Below, piece after piece: positions 25,798 through 34,362 of a stretch of DNA of 64,000 bases; position 1 is the stretch's first letter, and the number at the start of each line of letters is the position of its first letter. Below the pieces are notes generated by a model. It did no database searches. It had not been told where the DNA came from and worked only from the letters and a program-made list of their open reading frames with translations. The stretch covers positions 1-64,000 of the forward strand of contig CAJUQT010000018.1 in assembly GCA_910588225.1 (NCBI GenBank), read 5' to 3'. A program made the position numbers and the translations under genes. Source of the stretch: an uncultured Acetatifactor sp. Lineage in GTDB: Bacteria; Bacillota; Clostridia; Lachnospirales; Lachnospiraceae.

Positions 25798-25828
25798 AGC
25801 ATAAGCTATGTCCCAGGGACAAGGTCAA
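25798..25828 (-). promoter_or_regulatory. MerR-type promoter of ABC pair (19-bp spacer with dyad)
   Basis: Read on the minus strand: TTGACC (25828-25823), 19 bases, TATGCT (25803-25798). The spacer holds the perfect dyad TGTCCC-A/T-GGGACA (25809-25821). An over-long spacer with a central dyad is the hallmark of promoters activated by MerR proteins through DNA distortion. The MerR gene at 21206 is the obvious candidate. Confidence 0.7.
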
Positions 25829-25883
25829 GCAGAAAAACAAGTTTCTCATCGCTGATATTTTTACAAAAATTTTTTATTCTCTA

Positions 25884-25912
25884 TTGACATTTTCTTCAGT
25901 CGGGTTTATCAT
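25884..25912 (+). promoter_or_regulatory. promoter of fatty acid synthesis operon
   Basis: TTGACA (25884-25889), 17-base spacer, TATCAT (25907-25912). Transcription would begin at about 25919, so the operator repeats at 25921-25967 overlap the first transcribed bases. Confidence 0.75.
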
Positions 25913-25920
25913 CTTTAAAA

Positions 25921-25967
25921 GTTTGAAAATCAAATAATTTGAAAATCAAACAAATTGATTTTCAAAC
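25921..25967 (+). promoter_or_regulatory. triple FabT-like operator
   Basis: Three copies of a TTTGAAAATCAAA-type box: GTTTGAAAATCAAAT (25921-25935), ATTTGAAAATCAAAC (25937-25951) and, inverted, TTGATTTTCAAAC (25955-25967). The first and third are perfect 13-base inverted copies. Boxes of this form resemble those bound by the MarR-family regulator FabT of streptococci. The MarR gene at the end of this operon is the likely reader. Confidence 0.7.
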
Positions 25968-26019
25968 TATCATACATAGAATTGAAAACCACATTTGAAA
26001 ATGTAAAAGGAGAGAAAAA

Positions 26020-26253
26020 ATGTTCGAGAAATTAAAGGCTGTAATCGAAGAAAACTTAAGCGTGGAAGGAGCAGAGATTACGGAGAACACTGATTTTAAG
26101 GAAGATCTGGGGGCGGATTCTCTCGATTTGTTCGAGCTGGTCATGGCGCTGGAGGAGGAATTTGGCATTGACATTCCCTCCGAGGATCTTGAGAAACTGG
26201 CCACAGTGGGAGATGTGATGAAATATCTGGCAGACAAAGGTGTGGATCTGTAA
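26020..26253 (+). CDS. acpP: acyl carrier protein
   Basis: Acyl carrier protein, 77 residues and strongly acidic. The phosphopantetheine attachment site GADSLD has Ser34. It carries growing acyl chains between the enzymes encoded downstream. AAAGGAGAG precedes the ATG. First gene of the fab operon, about 100 bases after the promoter and directly under the operator repeats. Confidence 0.97.
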   Translation: MFEKLKAVIEENLSVEGAEITENTDFKEDLGADSLDLFELVMALEEEFGIDIPSEDLEKLATVGDVMKYLADKGVDL

Positions 26254-26273
26254 TCTGCGGACAGGGACAGAAT

Positions 26274-27218
26274 ATGAAGACAAGAATAACGAAACTTTTG
26301 GGAACAGAATATCCGGTGATTCAGGGGGGAATGGCCTGGGTGGCGGAACACCGTCTGGCCGCGGCCGTCTCGGAAGCAGGGGGCTTCGGCATCATCGGCG
26401 CCGGCGGCGCGCCTGCAGCGTTTGTGCGGGAGCAGATCAGGAAGTGCAGAGAGCTGACAGATAAACCTTTTGGTCTGAATATCATGCTGATGAATCCGGA
26501 GGCGGAGGCTATAGCACAGGTGGCCGCAGAAGAGAAAGTGTGTGCGGTGACCACCGGAGCAGGCAATCCGGGCAGATACATGACTCTGTGGAAGGAAAAC
26601 GGAGTGAAAGTGATTCCGGTGGTAGCCAGTGTGGCCATGGCAAAGATGATGGAACGCGGAGGCGCAGACGCCGTGGTGGCAGAAGGAACGGAGTCCGGCG
26701 GACATATCGGGGCGGCAACCACTTTTACTTTGGTACCTCAGGTGGTGGATGCCGTGAGTATTCCTGTCATTGCGGCGGGCGGAATCGGGGATGGAAGAGG
26801 CCTGGCCGCAGCGTTTATGCTGGGAGCGGAAGCGGTTCAGCTGGGAACCCGCTTTGTGGTGGCAAAGGAATCCATAGCCCATGATAACTACAAGAAGAAG
26901 ATTGTCGCCGCCAGGGATATTGATTCCGAGGTGACGGGAACAAGCCACGGACATCCGGTTCGTCAGCTCAGGAATCATATGACCCGGGAATATCTGAAGC
27001 TGGAAAAAGCCGGCGCGCCTTTTGAAGAGCTGGAACAGATGACTCTGGGGGCATTGAGAAAGGCAGTGGTGGAGGGCGACGTTGTAAACGGAACACTGAT
27101 GGCGGGCCAGATTGCAGGCCTGATCAGGAAAGAGCAGACATGCGCCGAAATCATCAGTGAGCTGATGGAAGAGAGCAGAAAGCTTCTGGATAGTGCCGGT
27201 GAATTGCTGATGGATTGA
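26274..27218 (+). CDS. fabK: enoyl-ACP reductase II (FMN-dependent)
   Basis: FabK reduces trans-2-enoyl-ACP with NAD(P)H and FMN, the last step of each elongation cycle, and replaces triclosan-sensitive FabI. This 314-residue TIM-barrel protein opens with TEYPVIQGGMAWVAEHRLAA and has the phosphate-binding end VIAAGGIGDGRGLAAAFMLG. It resembles 2-nitropropane dioxygenase, but its place between acpP and fabD settles the call. Gap to acpP is 20 bases; the binding site GACAGGGACAG is modest. Confidence 0.95.
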   Translation: MKTRITKLLGTEYPVIQGGMAWVAEHRLAAAVSEAGGFGIIGAGGAPAAFVREQIRKCRELTDKPFGLNIMLMNPEAEAIAQVAAEEKVCAVTTGAGNPGRYMTLWKENGVKVIPVVASVAMAKMMERGGADAVVAEGTESGGHIGAATTFTLVPQVVDAVSIPVIAAGGIGDGRGLAAAFMLGAEAVQLGTRFVVAKESIAHDNYKKKIVAARDIDSEVTGTSHGHPVRQLRNHMTREYLKLEKAGAPFEELEQMTLGALRKAVVEGDVVNGTLMAGQIAGLIRKEQTCAEIISELMEESRKLLDSAGELLMD

Positions 27219-27248
27219 GACAGGAAGAAAAAGGATAAAAAAGATAAG

Positions 27249-28163
27249 ATGGGAAAGACAGCATTTATATTTCCGGGTCAGGGTGCCCAGTACTGCGGTA
27301 TGGGAAAGGATTTTTACGATACTTTTGAGACGGCAGAAAATATATATGAAATGGCGGGAGCAGCCGCCGGCCTGGATGTGGGAGCGCTTTGCTTTACGGA
27401 AAATGACAGCCTGGATGTGACGAAGTACACACAGATTGCCATGCTGACCACAGAAGTGGCCATTTTGAAGGTACTGGAGGAAAAGGGGGTCAGAGCGGAC
27501 TGTGCCGCGGGACTGAGCCTGGGAGAATACGGTGCGCTGGCTGCGGCAAAGGTGATGGAGCTTCCGCAGCTGTTCCGTCTGATATATCTCCGGGGGACTT
27601 ATATGCAGGAAGCATACCCTGTGGGCGGAGCGATGACGGCCGTGCTGGGACTGGATACGGAAACAATTCGGAATATCTGCAGGGAGACACCGGGAACGGT
27701 GTCTGTGGCAAATGATAACTGTCCGGGACAGATTGTGATTTCCGGGGAAGCACAGGCAGTACAGGATGCTTCGAACAGAATGCAGCAGGCAGGGGCAAAG
27801 CGCTGTATTCCGCTGAAGGTCAGCGGGCCTTTTCACTCAGAACTGCTGAGAGGAGCAGGGGAGAAGCTGGCGGCGCAGCTGGAGCAGGTCAGCGTGAACC
27901 GGCCGGAGTTCCCGTATGTCTGTAATGTGGAAGCGGATTATGTCACAGAATGTGAGCCGATTAAGTCCCTTCTGGCAAGGCAGGTATCCTCAACCGTGAG
28001 ATGGCGGGAGACAATGGAGAGAATGCTGGCCGACGGAGTGGATACCTTCCTTGAAATCGGACCGGGCAGAACGCTGGCAGGTTTCCTGAAAAAAATGAGC
28101 CGTGATGTGCGGGTAGTAAATATAGGGAAAGTGGAAGAGATGGAAGCATTTCTGAATTCCTGA
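27249..28163 (+). CDS. fabD: malonyl-CoA:ACP transacylase
   Basis: FabD moves malonyl from CoA to ACP. IFPGQGAQ is at residues 7-14, the nucleophile is Ser90 in GLSLGE, and the partner His lies in SGPFHS near residue 197. It is 304 residues, the usual length. It is 30 bases after fabK, preceded by AAAAAGGATAAAAAAG, a modest binding site. Confidence 0.95.
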   Translation: MGKTAFIFPGQGAQYCGMGKDFYDTFETAENIYEMAGAAAGLDVGALCFTENDSLDVTKYTQIAMLTTEVAILKVLEEKGVRADCAAGLSLGEYGALAAAKVMELPQLFRLIYLRGTYMQEAYPVGGAMTAVLGLDTETIRNICRETPGTVSVANDNCPGQIVISGEAQAVQDASNRMQQAGAKRCIPLKVSGPFHSELLRGAGEKLAAQLEQVSVNRPEFPYVCNVEADYVTECEPIKSLLARQVSSTVRWRETMERMLADGVDTFLEIGPGRTLAGFLKKMSRDVRVVNIGKVEEMEAFLNS

Positions 28164-28304
28164 GAGATTGCAGCGGAAGCCAGGGACGGCCAGGAACTGG
28201 AGTTCGAAAAATGAAAGAGACGGAATCCACTGCGGAAAGCTTTAAAAGTGACAGAAACAGAAGAACAGAACAGGAAACAGGAACGAAAACAGGTGGAGAC
28301 AAAA

Positions 28305-29060
28305 ATGGAAGCAGAAAAAGAACTTGCAGGTAAGGTGGCGTTGGTAACCGGTGCCGGCCGGGGAATCGGCAGAACCATCGCCGGTTTCCTTGCGGAAAAA
28401 GGTGCGGTGGTACTGGTGAACTATAATGGTTCCAGGGAACGGGCATTGGAAGCGGTGAGAGAGATTGAGGAAAACGGAGGGCAGAGCGAGGCGCTTGGCT
28501 GCGACGTGTCCGATTTTCATGCCTGTGGCAGTATGATAGAAGAAATCATTCGAAAATATGGTCGTGTGGACATTCTGGTGAATAATGCAGGGGTTACCAG
28601 GGACAATCTGATTGTGCGGATGACGGAGGAAGAGTACGACAAGGTGCTGAATACCAACCTGAAAGGGGCCTTCAATACCATTCGTCATCTGTCCAGATAT
28701 TTTCTGAAGCAGCGCAGCGGCAAAATCATTAATATTTCTTCTGTGTCCGGTGTGGCGGGAAATGCAGGGCAGGCCAATTATTCTGCTTCCAAGGCAGGGC
28801 TGATCGGTCTGACGAAAAGTGTTGCCAGAGAACTGGCAGGCAGAGGCATCTGTGCCAATGCTGTGGCTCCGGGATTTATCGACACGGAAATGACAGGTGC
28901 AATGCCGGAGAAAGCCAGGGAAGCCGCAATTGCGTCCATTCCCATGGGCAGACCGGGAAGCACGGCGGATGTAGCCGGACTGGTGGCGTTTCTGGCCGGC
29001 AGAGGTGCGGATTACATCACAGGTCAGGTTTTCTGTGTGGACGGTGGAATGACAATGTAA
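28305..29060 (+). CDS. fabG: 3-oxoacyl-ACP reductase
   Basis: FabG is an NADPH-dependent short-chain dehydrogenase that reduces 3-oxoacyl-ACP. Cofactor motif GAGRGIG (about residues 13-19), NNAGVT, and the catalytic Ser...YSASK set are all visible. A GTG at 28248 would give 270 residues with an odd Gln/Lys-rich extension; ATG 28305 after AGGTGGAGAC gives 251, close to normal, and is preferred. The 140 bases after fabD contain no other gene. Confidence 0.93.
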   Translation: MEAEKELAGKVALVTGAGRGIGRTIAGFLAEKGAVVLVNYNGSRERALEAVREIEENGGQSEALGCDVSDFHACGSMIEEIIRKYGRVDILVNNAGVTRDNLIVRMTEEEYDKVLNTNLKGAFNTIRHLSRYFLKQRSGKIINISSVSGVAGNAGQANYSASKAGLIGLTKSVARELAGRGICANAVAPGFIDTEMTGAMPEKAREAAIASIPMGRPGSTADVAGLVAFLAGRGADYITGQVFCVDGGMTM

Positions 29061-29114
29061 ATGCGGTCAAAAGCGGGAAAAGGTGTAGTGAACAGGAACC
29101 AGATGGGAGCAGAA

Positions 29115-30350
29115 ATGAGAAGAAGAGTGGTCGTTACGGGTATGGGGGCGGTGACCCCCATCGGAATTGGCGTGGAGGAATTCTGGGCCGGTATCAGACA
29201 GGGGAAAGTCGGTTTCGCACCTGTCACAAGGTTTGATATTTCTGATTACAAATGTAAGCTGGCTGCGGAGGTGAAAGACTTTCAGCCGGAAAACTATATG
29301 GATAAAAAAGCGGCCAGAAGGATGGAGCTTTTCTGTCAGTATGCGGTGGCAGCGGCGGGAGAGGCCCTTTCGGACGCGGCGCTGGATATGGAAAAGGAGG
29401 ACGCTTACAGAGTGGGATGTTTTGTGGGCAGCGGTGTGGGCAGCCTCCAGGCAGCGGAGAGAGAGTATACCCGGCTGACGGAAAAGGGCCCGGGCAGAGT
29501 GAATCCGCTGTTCGTGCCGCTGATGATTTCCAATATGGCTGCGGGGAACGTCAGCATTTTCTATGGGCTGAAGGGCAAGAGTCTGAATGTGGCCACAGCC
29601 TGTGCCACAGGCACCAATTCCATCGGAGAGGCATTCCGCTCCATTCAATACGGAGAGACGGACGTGTGCGTGGCAGGCGGCGCGGAGGCTGCCGTGACGC
29701 CGTTGGGGATTGCCGGCTTTTCCGCACTGACAGCGCTTTCGGACAGTACCGATCCATACAGGTGCTCCATTCCTTTTGACAGGGAGCGGAAAGGTTTTGT
29801 CATGGGGGAAGGCGCCGGGATAGTGATTCTGGAAGAGCTGGAACATGCAAGGATGCGAGGTGCGCACATATATGCGGAGGTACTTGGATACGGATGTACT
29901 TCCGATGCGTATCATATCACCTCTCCGGCGGAGGATGGCTCCGGCGCCGCCAGAGCCATGCTGAATGCGCTGGAGGACGGAGGTGTAAAACCGCAGGAGC
30001 TGACCTGCATCAACGCTCACGGCACCGGGACGAAACACAATGATCTGGTGGAAACCAGAGCCATAAAGCTGGCGTTCGGCGCACATGCCGACGCCCTTAG
30101 AATCAATTCTACCAAATCCATGACGGGACACCTTCTGGGCGCAGCAGGCGCCGTGGAATTTATCGCCTGTGTGAAAGAAATTCAGGAAGGTTTTGTCCAT
30201 AAAACGGCGGGGCTCAGAGAGACAGAGGAAGAAATGAATCTGGACTACTGCAGAGAAAGCCGTGAAGAGGATGTCCCTTTTGTACTCAGCAACTCTCTGG
30301 GATTCGGGGGACACAATGCCAGTATTCTGGCAGGCAAAATGAGAGATTGA
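29115..30350 (+). CDS. fabF: 3-oxoacyl-ACP synthase II
   Basis: FabF condenses acyl-ACP with malonyl-ACP. The catalytic Cys163 lies in TACATGTNS, and the two His residues in NAHGTGT and KSMTGHLLGA complete the triad. The start at 29115 (RRRVVVTGMG) gives 411 residues and has GGGAGCAG before it; the ATG at 29061 directly after the fabG stop is the alternative. In related operons accB follows here, but it is missing. Confidence 0.94.
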   Translation: MRRRVVVTGMGAVTPIGIGVEEFWAGIRQGKVGFAPVTRFDISDYKCKLAAEVKDFQPENYMDKKAARRMELFCQYAVAAAGEALSDAALDMEKEDAYRVGCFVGSGVGSLQAAEREYTRLTEKGPGRVNPLFVPLMISNMAAGNVSIFYGLKGKSLNVATACATGTNSIGEAFRSIQYGETDVCVAGGAEAAVTPLGIAGFSALTALSDSTDPYRCSIPFDRERKGFVMGEGAGIVILEELEHARMRGAHIYAEVLGYGCTSDAYHITSPAEDGSGAARAMLNALEDGGVKPQELTCINAHGTGTKHNDLVETRAIKLAFGAHADALRINSTKSMTGHLLGAAGAVEFIACVKEIQEGFVHKTAGLRETEEEMNLDYCRESREEDVPFVLSNSLGFGGHNASILAGKMRD

Positions 30351-30401
30351 CTTTACCCTTTAGGGCCATTGGTGTGCCGAAGGGACTTTACCCTTTAGGG
30401 C
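30349..30401 (+). repeat. 18-bp direct repeat between fabF and fabZ
   Basis: GACTTTACCCTTTAGGGC occurs at 30349-30366, starting in the fabF stop codon, and again at 30384-30401, followed by CAT and TAT respectively. The 82-base gap contains no gene. It occupies the place where accB normally lies. Confidence 0.7.
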
Positions 30402-30432
30402 TATCGCGCAGCGATTAATATAGGAGGCATAT

Positions 30433-30861
30433 ATGTCATTGTATACAGCCAGGGAAATCATGGATATCATTCCGCATCGATATCCCTTCTTATTAATAGA
30501 TACCATAGAAGAGCTGGAGCCCGGAGTGAGGGCCCTGGGAAAGAAATGTGTCAGTGTGAATGAACCTTATTTTCAGGGGCATTTTCCGGGAAATCCGGTT
30601 ATGCCCGGAGTGCTGATTCTGGAGGCGCTGGCTCAGGTGGGAGCGGTGGCTTTTCTGTCTCTGCCGGAATGGAAAGGGCGCACTGCATATTTTGCGGGAA
30701 TCGACAGGGCAAAGTTCAGGAAAAAAGTAATTCCCGGAGACGAACTTTTACTGGAAACCACAATCATCAGGGTAAAAGGCCCCATGGGTGTGGGCAGGGC
30801 CGTTGCTTCTGTGAGGGGCAGAAAAGTGGCGGAAGCGGAACTGACTTTTGCTGTGGGATGA
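30433..30861 (+). CDS. fabZ: 3-hydroxyacyl-ACP dehydratase
   Basis: FabZ dehydrates 3-hydroxyacyl-ACP to the enoyl form; the hot-dog fold is 142 residues. HRYPFLLID and the catalytic His in HFPGNPVMPGVLILEALAQ with its Glu are clear. TAGGAGG precedes the ATG. The accDA gene follows after 13 bases; the accC usually found between them is absent. Confidence 0.95.
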   Translation: MSLYTAREIMDIIPHRYPFLLIDTIEELEPGVRALGKKCVSVNEPYFQGHFPGNPVMPGVLILEALAQVGAVAFLSLPEWKGRTAYFAGIDRAKFRKKVIPGDELLLETTIIRVKGPMGVGRAVASVRGRKVAEAELTFAVG

Positions 30862-30874
30862 GGAGGCAGACAAA

Positions 30875-32671
30875 ATGATGAGAAAAATCGGAAACGATAA
30901 GACATCTGGAAAAAGTCTGCAGAAGGAGATAAGACTCTCCTTTTTTAAGAAGCGGACAGAAGAACTGCGGACAATGGAGCCCGGGGAAGAGAGCACGGAA
31001 GCGGAAAAAAACATACCGTACCCGGAGAAGGAAGTATATTGGATTCGCTGTCCCAAATGCGGGAAAATGGTGGACCGGGAGAAGGTGGTGAAGCGAAAAT
31101 ATATCTGCTATGAATGCGGAGGCTATTTTCGGGTCAGACTGCAGAACCGGATCCGCATGGTGGCGGACCCGCATACTTTTGAAGAGTGGTTTCCGGAGAT
31201 GCCTGTGCGGAATCCGCTGGCTTATGAGGGCTACGAGGAAAAGCTGGAGGAAGCCAGGGAAAAGACCGGAATGGAGGAAGCGGTCACGGTGGGGCAGTGT
31301 AAGGTGTTCGGCGAGGATATTATGCTGGGTATCTGTGATTCCAGGTTTCTGATGGCCAGCATGGGACATAATGTGGGAGAAAAAATTGCGGCGGCCATAG
31401 AGCGTGCCATTGAGAAGCGACTGCCGGTATTTCTCTTCTGCTGTTCCGGAGGAGCCAGAATGCAGGAGGGGATTATCTCTCTAATGCAGATGGCGAAAAC
31501 TGCCGCAGCTATTCAGAGACTGGGGGAAGCAGGGCTGCTCTACTGTACCGTACTCACAGACCCGACCATGGGAGGTGTCACTGCCAGCTTTGCCATGCTG
31601 GGCGATGTGATTATGGCGGAACCAGGCGCGCTGATTGGCTTTGCAGGTCCCAGGGTAATCCGGCAGACCATTGGGCAGGAATTGCCGGAGGGCTTCCAGA
31701 CCGCCGAGTTTCTGGTGGAGCATGGCATCGTTGACGGTATTGTGAAGAGAGAGAACCTGAAGAAAACCATCTATTTTCTGGTGAAAGCCCATCAGGGCAG
31801 GGAAGGCGAGTATGCCGCCTTCATACCGAATATGGAATTTCAGTTTGATGTAAGCGAAATTGTGCGGGAACATATCTGGAAGACGAAGACGGAAAGCGTC
31901 TGGGAACGGGTAAAAGCTGCCAGGAGAATAGAGCGTCCCTCCGCATGTGACTATATGACGTACATTTTTGAACATTTTGTGGAAGCGCACGGAGACAGGT
32001 GCTTTGGGGACGATCCGGCGGTGACGGGAGGAATCGGTTTTCTGGATGGTCAGCCGGTGACTGTGATTGCGGAGCAGAAGGGGAAGGACCTCAGAGAATG
32101 TCAGAGACGCAATTACGGTATGCCCAGACCGGAGGGATACCGTAAGGCATTGCGTCTGATGAAGCAGGCGGAGAAATTTCATCGTCCTATCGTCAGCTTT
32201 ATCAATACTTCCGGTGCGTTCTGCGGCATAGAGGCGGAGGAAAGGGGACAGGGAGAGGCCATTGCCTGTAATCTGCGGGAAATGTCGGCACTGAAGGTGC
32301 CTGTTCTGTGTATCTTTATCGGAGAGGGAGGCAGCGGCGGCGCACTGGCCACGGCGGTGGGCAATGAAGTATGGATGCTGGAAAACGCCACCTATTCCAT
32401 CCTTTCGCCGGAAGGCTTTGCCTCTATTCTGTGGAAAGACTCTTCCAGAGTCAGAGAAGCCAGCGAGATGATGCGGATTACGGCGCAGGATCTGAAGCAG
32501 CTGGACGTCATTGAGAAGATTATCCCCGAGTTCGGAGGCGCGGATGAGACTACGGTTCAGGCCATCGGGGAATACCTGAAAGTACAGATCAGGGATTTTC
32601 TGGAGCGCTGCAGAGGTCTGTCAGGACAGGAGCTTGCGGATCAGAGGTATGACAGATTTCGGAAATATTGA
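30875..32671 (+). CDS. accDA: acetyl-CoA carboxylase carboxyltransferase, beta-alpha fusion
   Basis: One 598-residue chain carries both carboxyltransferase subunits, which move CO2 from carboxybiotin to acetyl-CoA to give malonyl-CoA. Residues about 55-310 are AccD, with the zinc ribbon Cys59, Cys62, Cys78, Cys81 and SGGARMQEG; residues about 330-590 are AccA (FGDDPAVTGG, GEGGSGGALA). In many clostridia these are two genes. AGGAGG precedes the ATG pair at 30875. The biotin carrier (accB) and biotin carboxylase (accC) needed to work with it are not in this window and must be encoded elsewhere. Confidence 0.93.
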   Translation: MMRKIGNDKTSGKSLQKEIRLSFFKKRTEELRTMEPGEESTEAEKNIPYPEKEVYWIRCPKCGKMVDREKVVKRKYICYECGGYFRVRLQNRIRMVADPHTFEEWFPEMPVRNPLAYEGYEEKLEEAREKTGMEEAVTVGQCKVFGEDIMLGICDSRFLMASMGHNVGEKIAAAIERAIEKRLPVFLFCCSGGARMQEGIISLMQMAKTAAAIQRLGEAGLLYCTVLTDPTMGGVTASFAMLGDVIMAEPGALIGFAGPRVIRQTIGQELPEGFQTAEFLVEHGIVDGIVKRENLKKTIYFLVKAHQGREGEYAAFIPNMEFQFDVSEIVREHIWKTKTESVWERVKAARRIERPSACDYMTYIFEHFVEAHGDRCFGDDPAVTGGIGFLDGQPVTVIAEQKGKDLRECQRRNYGMPRPEGYRKALRLMKQAEKFHRPIVSFINTSGAFCGIEAEERGQGEAIACNLREMSALKVPVLCIFIGEGGSGGALATAVGNEVWMLENATYSILSPEGFASILWKDSSRVREASEMMRITAQDLKQLDVIEKIIPEFGGADETTVQAIGEYLKVQIRDFLERCRGLSGQELADQRYDRFRKY

Positions 32672-32745
32672 TGTCACACAGAAAATCACGATGCTTCGCC
32701 CGGATTAAGGGAAGCGGGATAAGAAGGGAAAGGACGGACGGGAAT

Positions 32746-33711
32746 ATGTCAATCAGGATAACAGGGACGGGGAGCGCACTTCCCGGCAGATATGTGACAA
32801 ACGAAGAGATTGCCGGTCTGGTGGATACTTCCGATGAGTGGATCAGGGAGCGGACCGGGATCGGCGGAAGATATGTGTCTGTGGGTGAAACCGTTGCGGA
32901 GCTTGCGGCCCGGGCCTGCGTTTCGGCCCTGGAGAATGCAGAGAAGGAGGCGGAGGAGGTGGAATTGCTGCTGGTTGCCACCTGCTCGCCGGAAGACACC
33001 ACTCCCTGCATTGCCTGTCAGGTGCAGGATAAAATCGGAGCCGGCAATGCCGTGGCTTTTGATCTGAATGCGGCCTGTGCGGGCTTTTTGTTTGCACTGC
33101 ATACAGCATGGGCCTATGTGGAGGCGGGAATTTACAGAAACGCACTGATTGTGGGAAGTGAAGTCCTGTCCAAGATTGTGGACTGGGAGGACAGAGGGAC
33201 CTGTATTCTGTTCGGAGACGGCGCCGGGGCGGTGTATGTGGAAAAATGCGAATCAGGCGGTGTGCTGAGTTTTGTTCAGCATTCTGACGGGAGCCGGGGC
33301 GGCGTGCTGGCCTGTGGATGCAGACAGATCGTCAATCCATATTTTTCAGGGAAGGCTCAAAATCCTTATATTCGAATGGACGGGCGGGAAATATTTACTT
33401 TTGCAGTGCGCCAGGTGCCCATGGCTGTGGAGGAAGCGCTGGACAGGGCGGGACTGACGGCTCCGGAGGTGGAACTTTTCGTACTCCATCAGGCTAACCG
33501 GCGCATTATAGAGGGAATTGCCAGAAGGCTTTCCGTGGGTCTGGAAAGATTTCCCATGAATCTTCAGAAGGTAGGAAATACTTCTTCCGCGGCGATTCCG
33601 CTTCTGCTGGATGAGCTGAACAGAGAAGGCAGATTCCGGGAAGGGATGAAACTGGTGCTTTCCGGATTCGGTGCCGGGCTGACTTACGGGGCCTGTGTGC
33701 TGGAGTGGTGA
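32746..33711 (+). CDS. fabH: 3-oxoacyl-ACP synthase III
   Basis: FabH starts chains by condensing acetyl- or branched acyl-CoA with malonyl-ACP. Catalytic Cys111 is in NAACAGF, His in LHQANRR and Asn in VGNTSSAA. The ATG at 32746 gives the standard 321 residues; an earlier frame beginning at the accDA stop would add a basic, unlikely extension. Unusually for Firmicutes, fabH is at the end and not at the head of the operon. Confidence 0.94.
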   Translation: MSIRITGTGSALPGRYVTNEEIAGLVDTSDEWIRERTGIGGRYVSVGETVAELAARACVSALENAEKEAEEVELLLVATCSPEDTTPCIACQVQDKIGAGNAVAFDLNAACAGFLFALHTAWAYVEAGIYRNALIVGSEVLSKIVDWEDRGTCILFGDGAGAVYVEKCESGGVLSFVQHSDGSRGGVLACGCRQIVNPYFSGKAQNPYIRMDGREIFTFAVRQVPMAVEEALDRAGLTAPEVELFVLHQANRRIIEGIARRLSVGLERFPMNLQKVGNTSSAAIPLLLDELNREGRFREGMKLVLSGFGAGLTYGACVLEW

Positions 33712-33888
33712 TGGTAAGTTGCTATTGACTTTTGGCGGAAACTTGGTAAATTTATAGTATGGGAATTGGAGCAGGGCAGGTTGGACGGCCCTGCAGTCAT
33801 ATTCCTGTTATACGATCCGGCCTGAAATACAGTGAACAGTGCATTGCGTGACTGCGGGGGGCGGACCGGGGAGGATATCGGTGACAAA
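33712..33888 (+). other. gap between fabH and MarR gene with possible promoter
   Basis: Two weak promoter readings overlap: TTGACT (33725-33730) with TAAATT (33747-33752), or TTGGCG (33732-33737) with TAGTAT (33755-33760, 17-base spacer). No copy of the fab operator is seen here. The regulator and cls may therefore be partly transcribed on their own. Confidence 0.35.
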
Positions 33889-34362
33889 ATGGCACAGAAC
33901 ACAAAACGTTCCATCAACGAATTGCTGGTGAGCCTGTTTAACCATGTGATGGATATGGAGGCAAAGGCTGTAATCACTGTGGATTACAGCGATATCACCA
34001 ACAACGATATGCATATCATAGAGGCAATCGGCGTGGAAGAACCCAGAAATATGTCCCAGATAGCGCACAGACTTTCCGTTACGGTCAGTACGCTGACCAC
34101 CAATATGAACGGACTGGAGAGAAAGGGCTATATCAGAAGGGAGCGCAGCCAGAGGGACAAGCGTGTTGTGTATGTAATTCTCACGGAAAAAGGAAAAAAG
34201 GCTTTCTACCATCACAGAGATTTTCATAAAAAAATGATAAAGGCCATTGTGAAGGATTTAAGTGAGGAAGAAATGGAAATACTGTGCCGGTGTCTTAAGA
34301 ATCTCAATAAATTTTTGGAGCCGAAAGCAGGTGAAGCAAATGAGCATAGGCGAGAAGGTTAA
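33889..34362 (+). CDS. MarR-family regulator, probably FabT-like
   Basis: The 157-residue protein has the MarR winged helix: ITNNDMHIIEAIG, then MSQIAHRLSVTVSTLTTNMNGLERKGYIRRERSQRDKR with the wing basic residues. It is an expected repressor of fatty acid genes: FabT of streptococci is a MarR protein encoded in the fab cluster and binds boxes like those at 25921-25967. The start at 33889 follows GGAGGATATCGGTGAC; a longer frame begins at 33832. It overlaps the cls gene by 23 bases. The link to the operator is inference from position and box form. Confidence 0.8.
   Translation: MAQNTKRSINELLVSLFNHVMDMEAKAVITVDYSDITNNDMHIIEAIGVEEPRNMSQIAHRLSVTVSTLTTNMNGLERKGYIRRERSQRDKRVVYVILTEKGKKAFYHHRDFHKKMIKAIVKDLSEEEMEILCRCLKNLNKFLEPKAGEANEHRREG

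Noticed and set aside
25962..27836. Long open frame of 624 codons on the minus strand
   Set aside because: It lies fully opposite acpP, fabK and fabD, has no binding site or known domains, and its His/Cys/Arg-rich composition is that of an antisense shadow of GC-rich genes.
29067..30314. 415-codon open frame on the minus strand
   Set aside because: Antisense shadow of fabF, which has all catalytic residues and the expected operon position.
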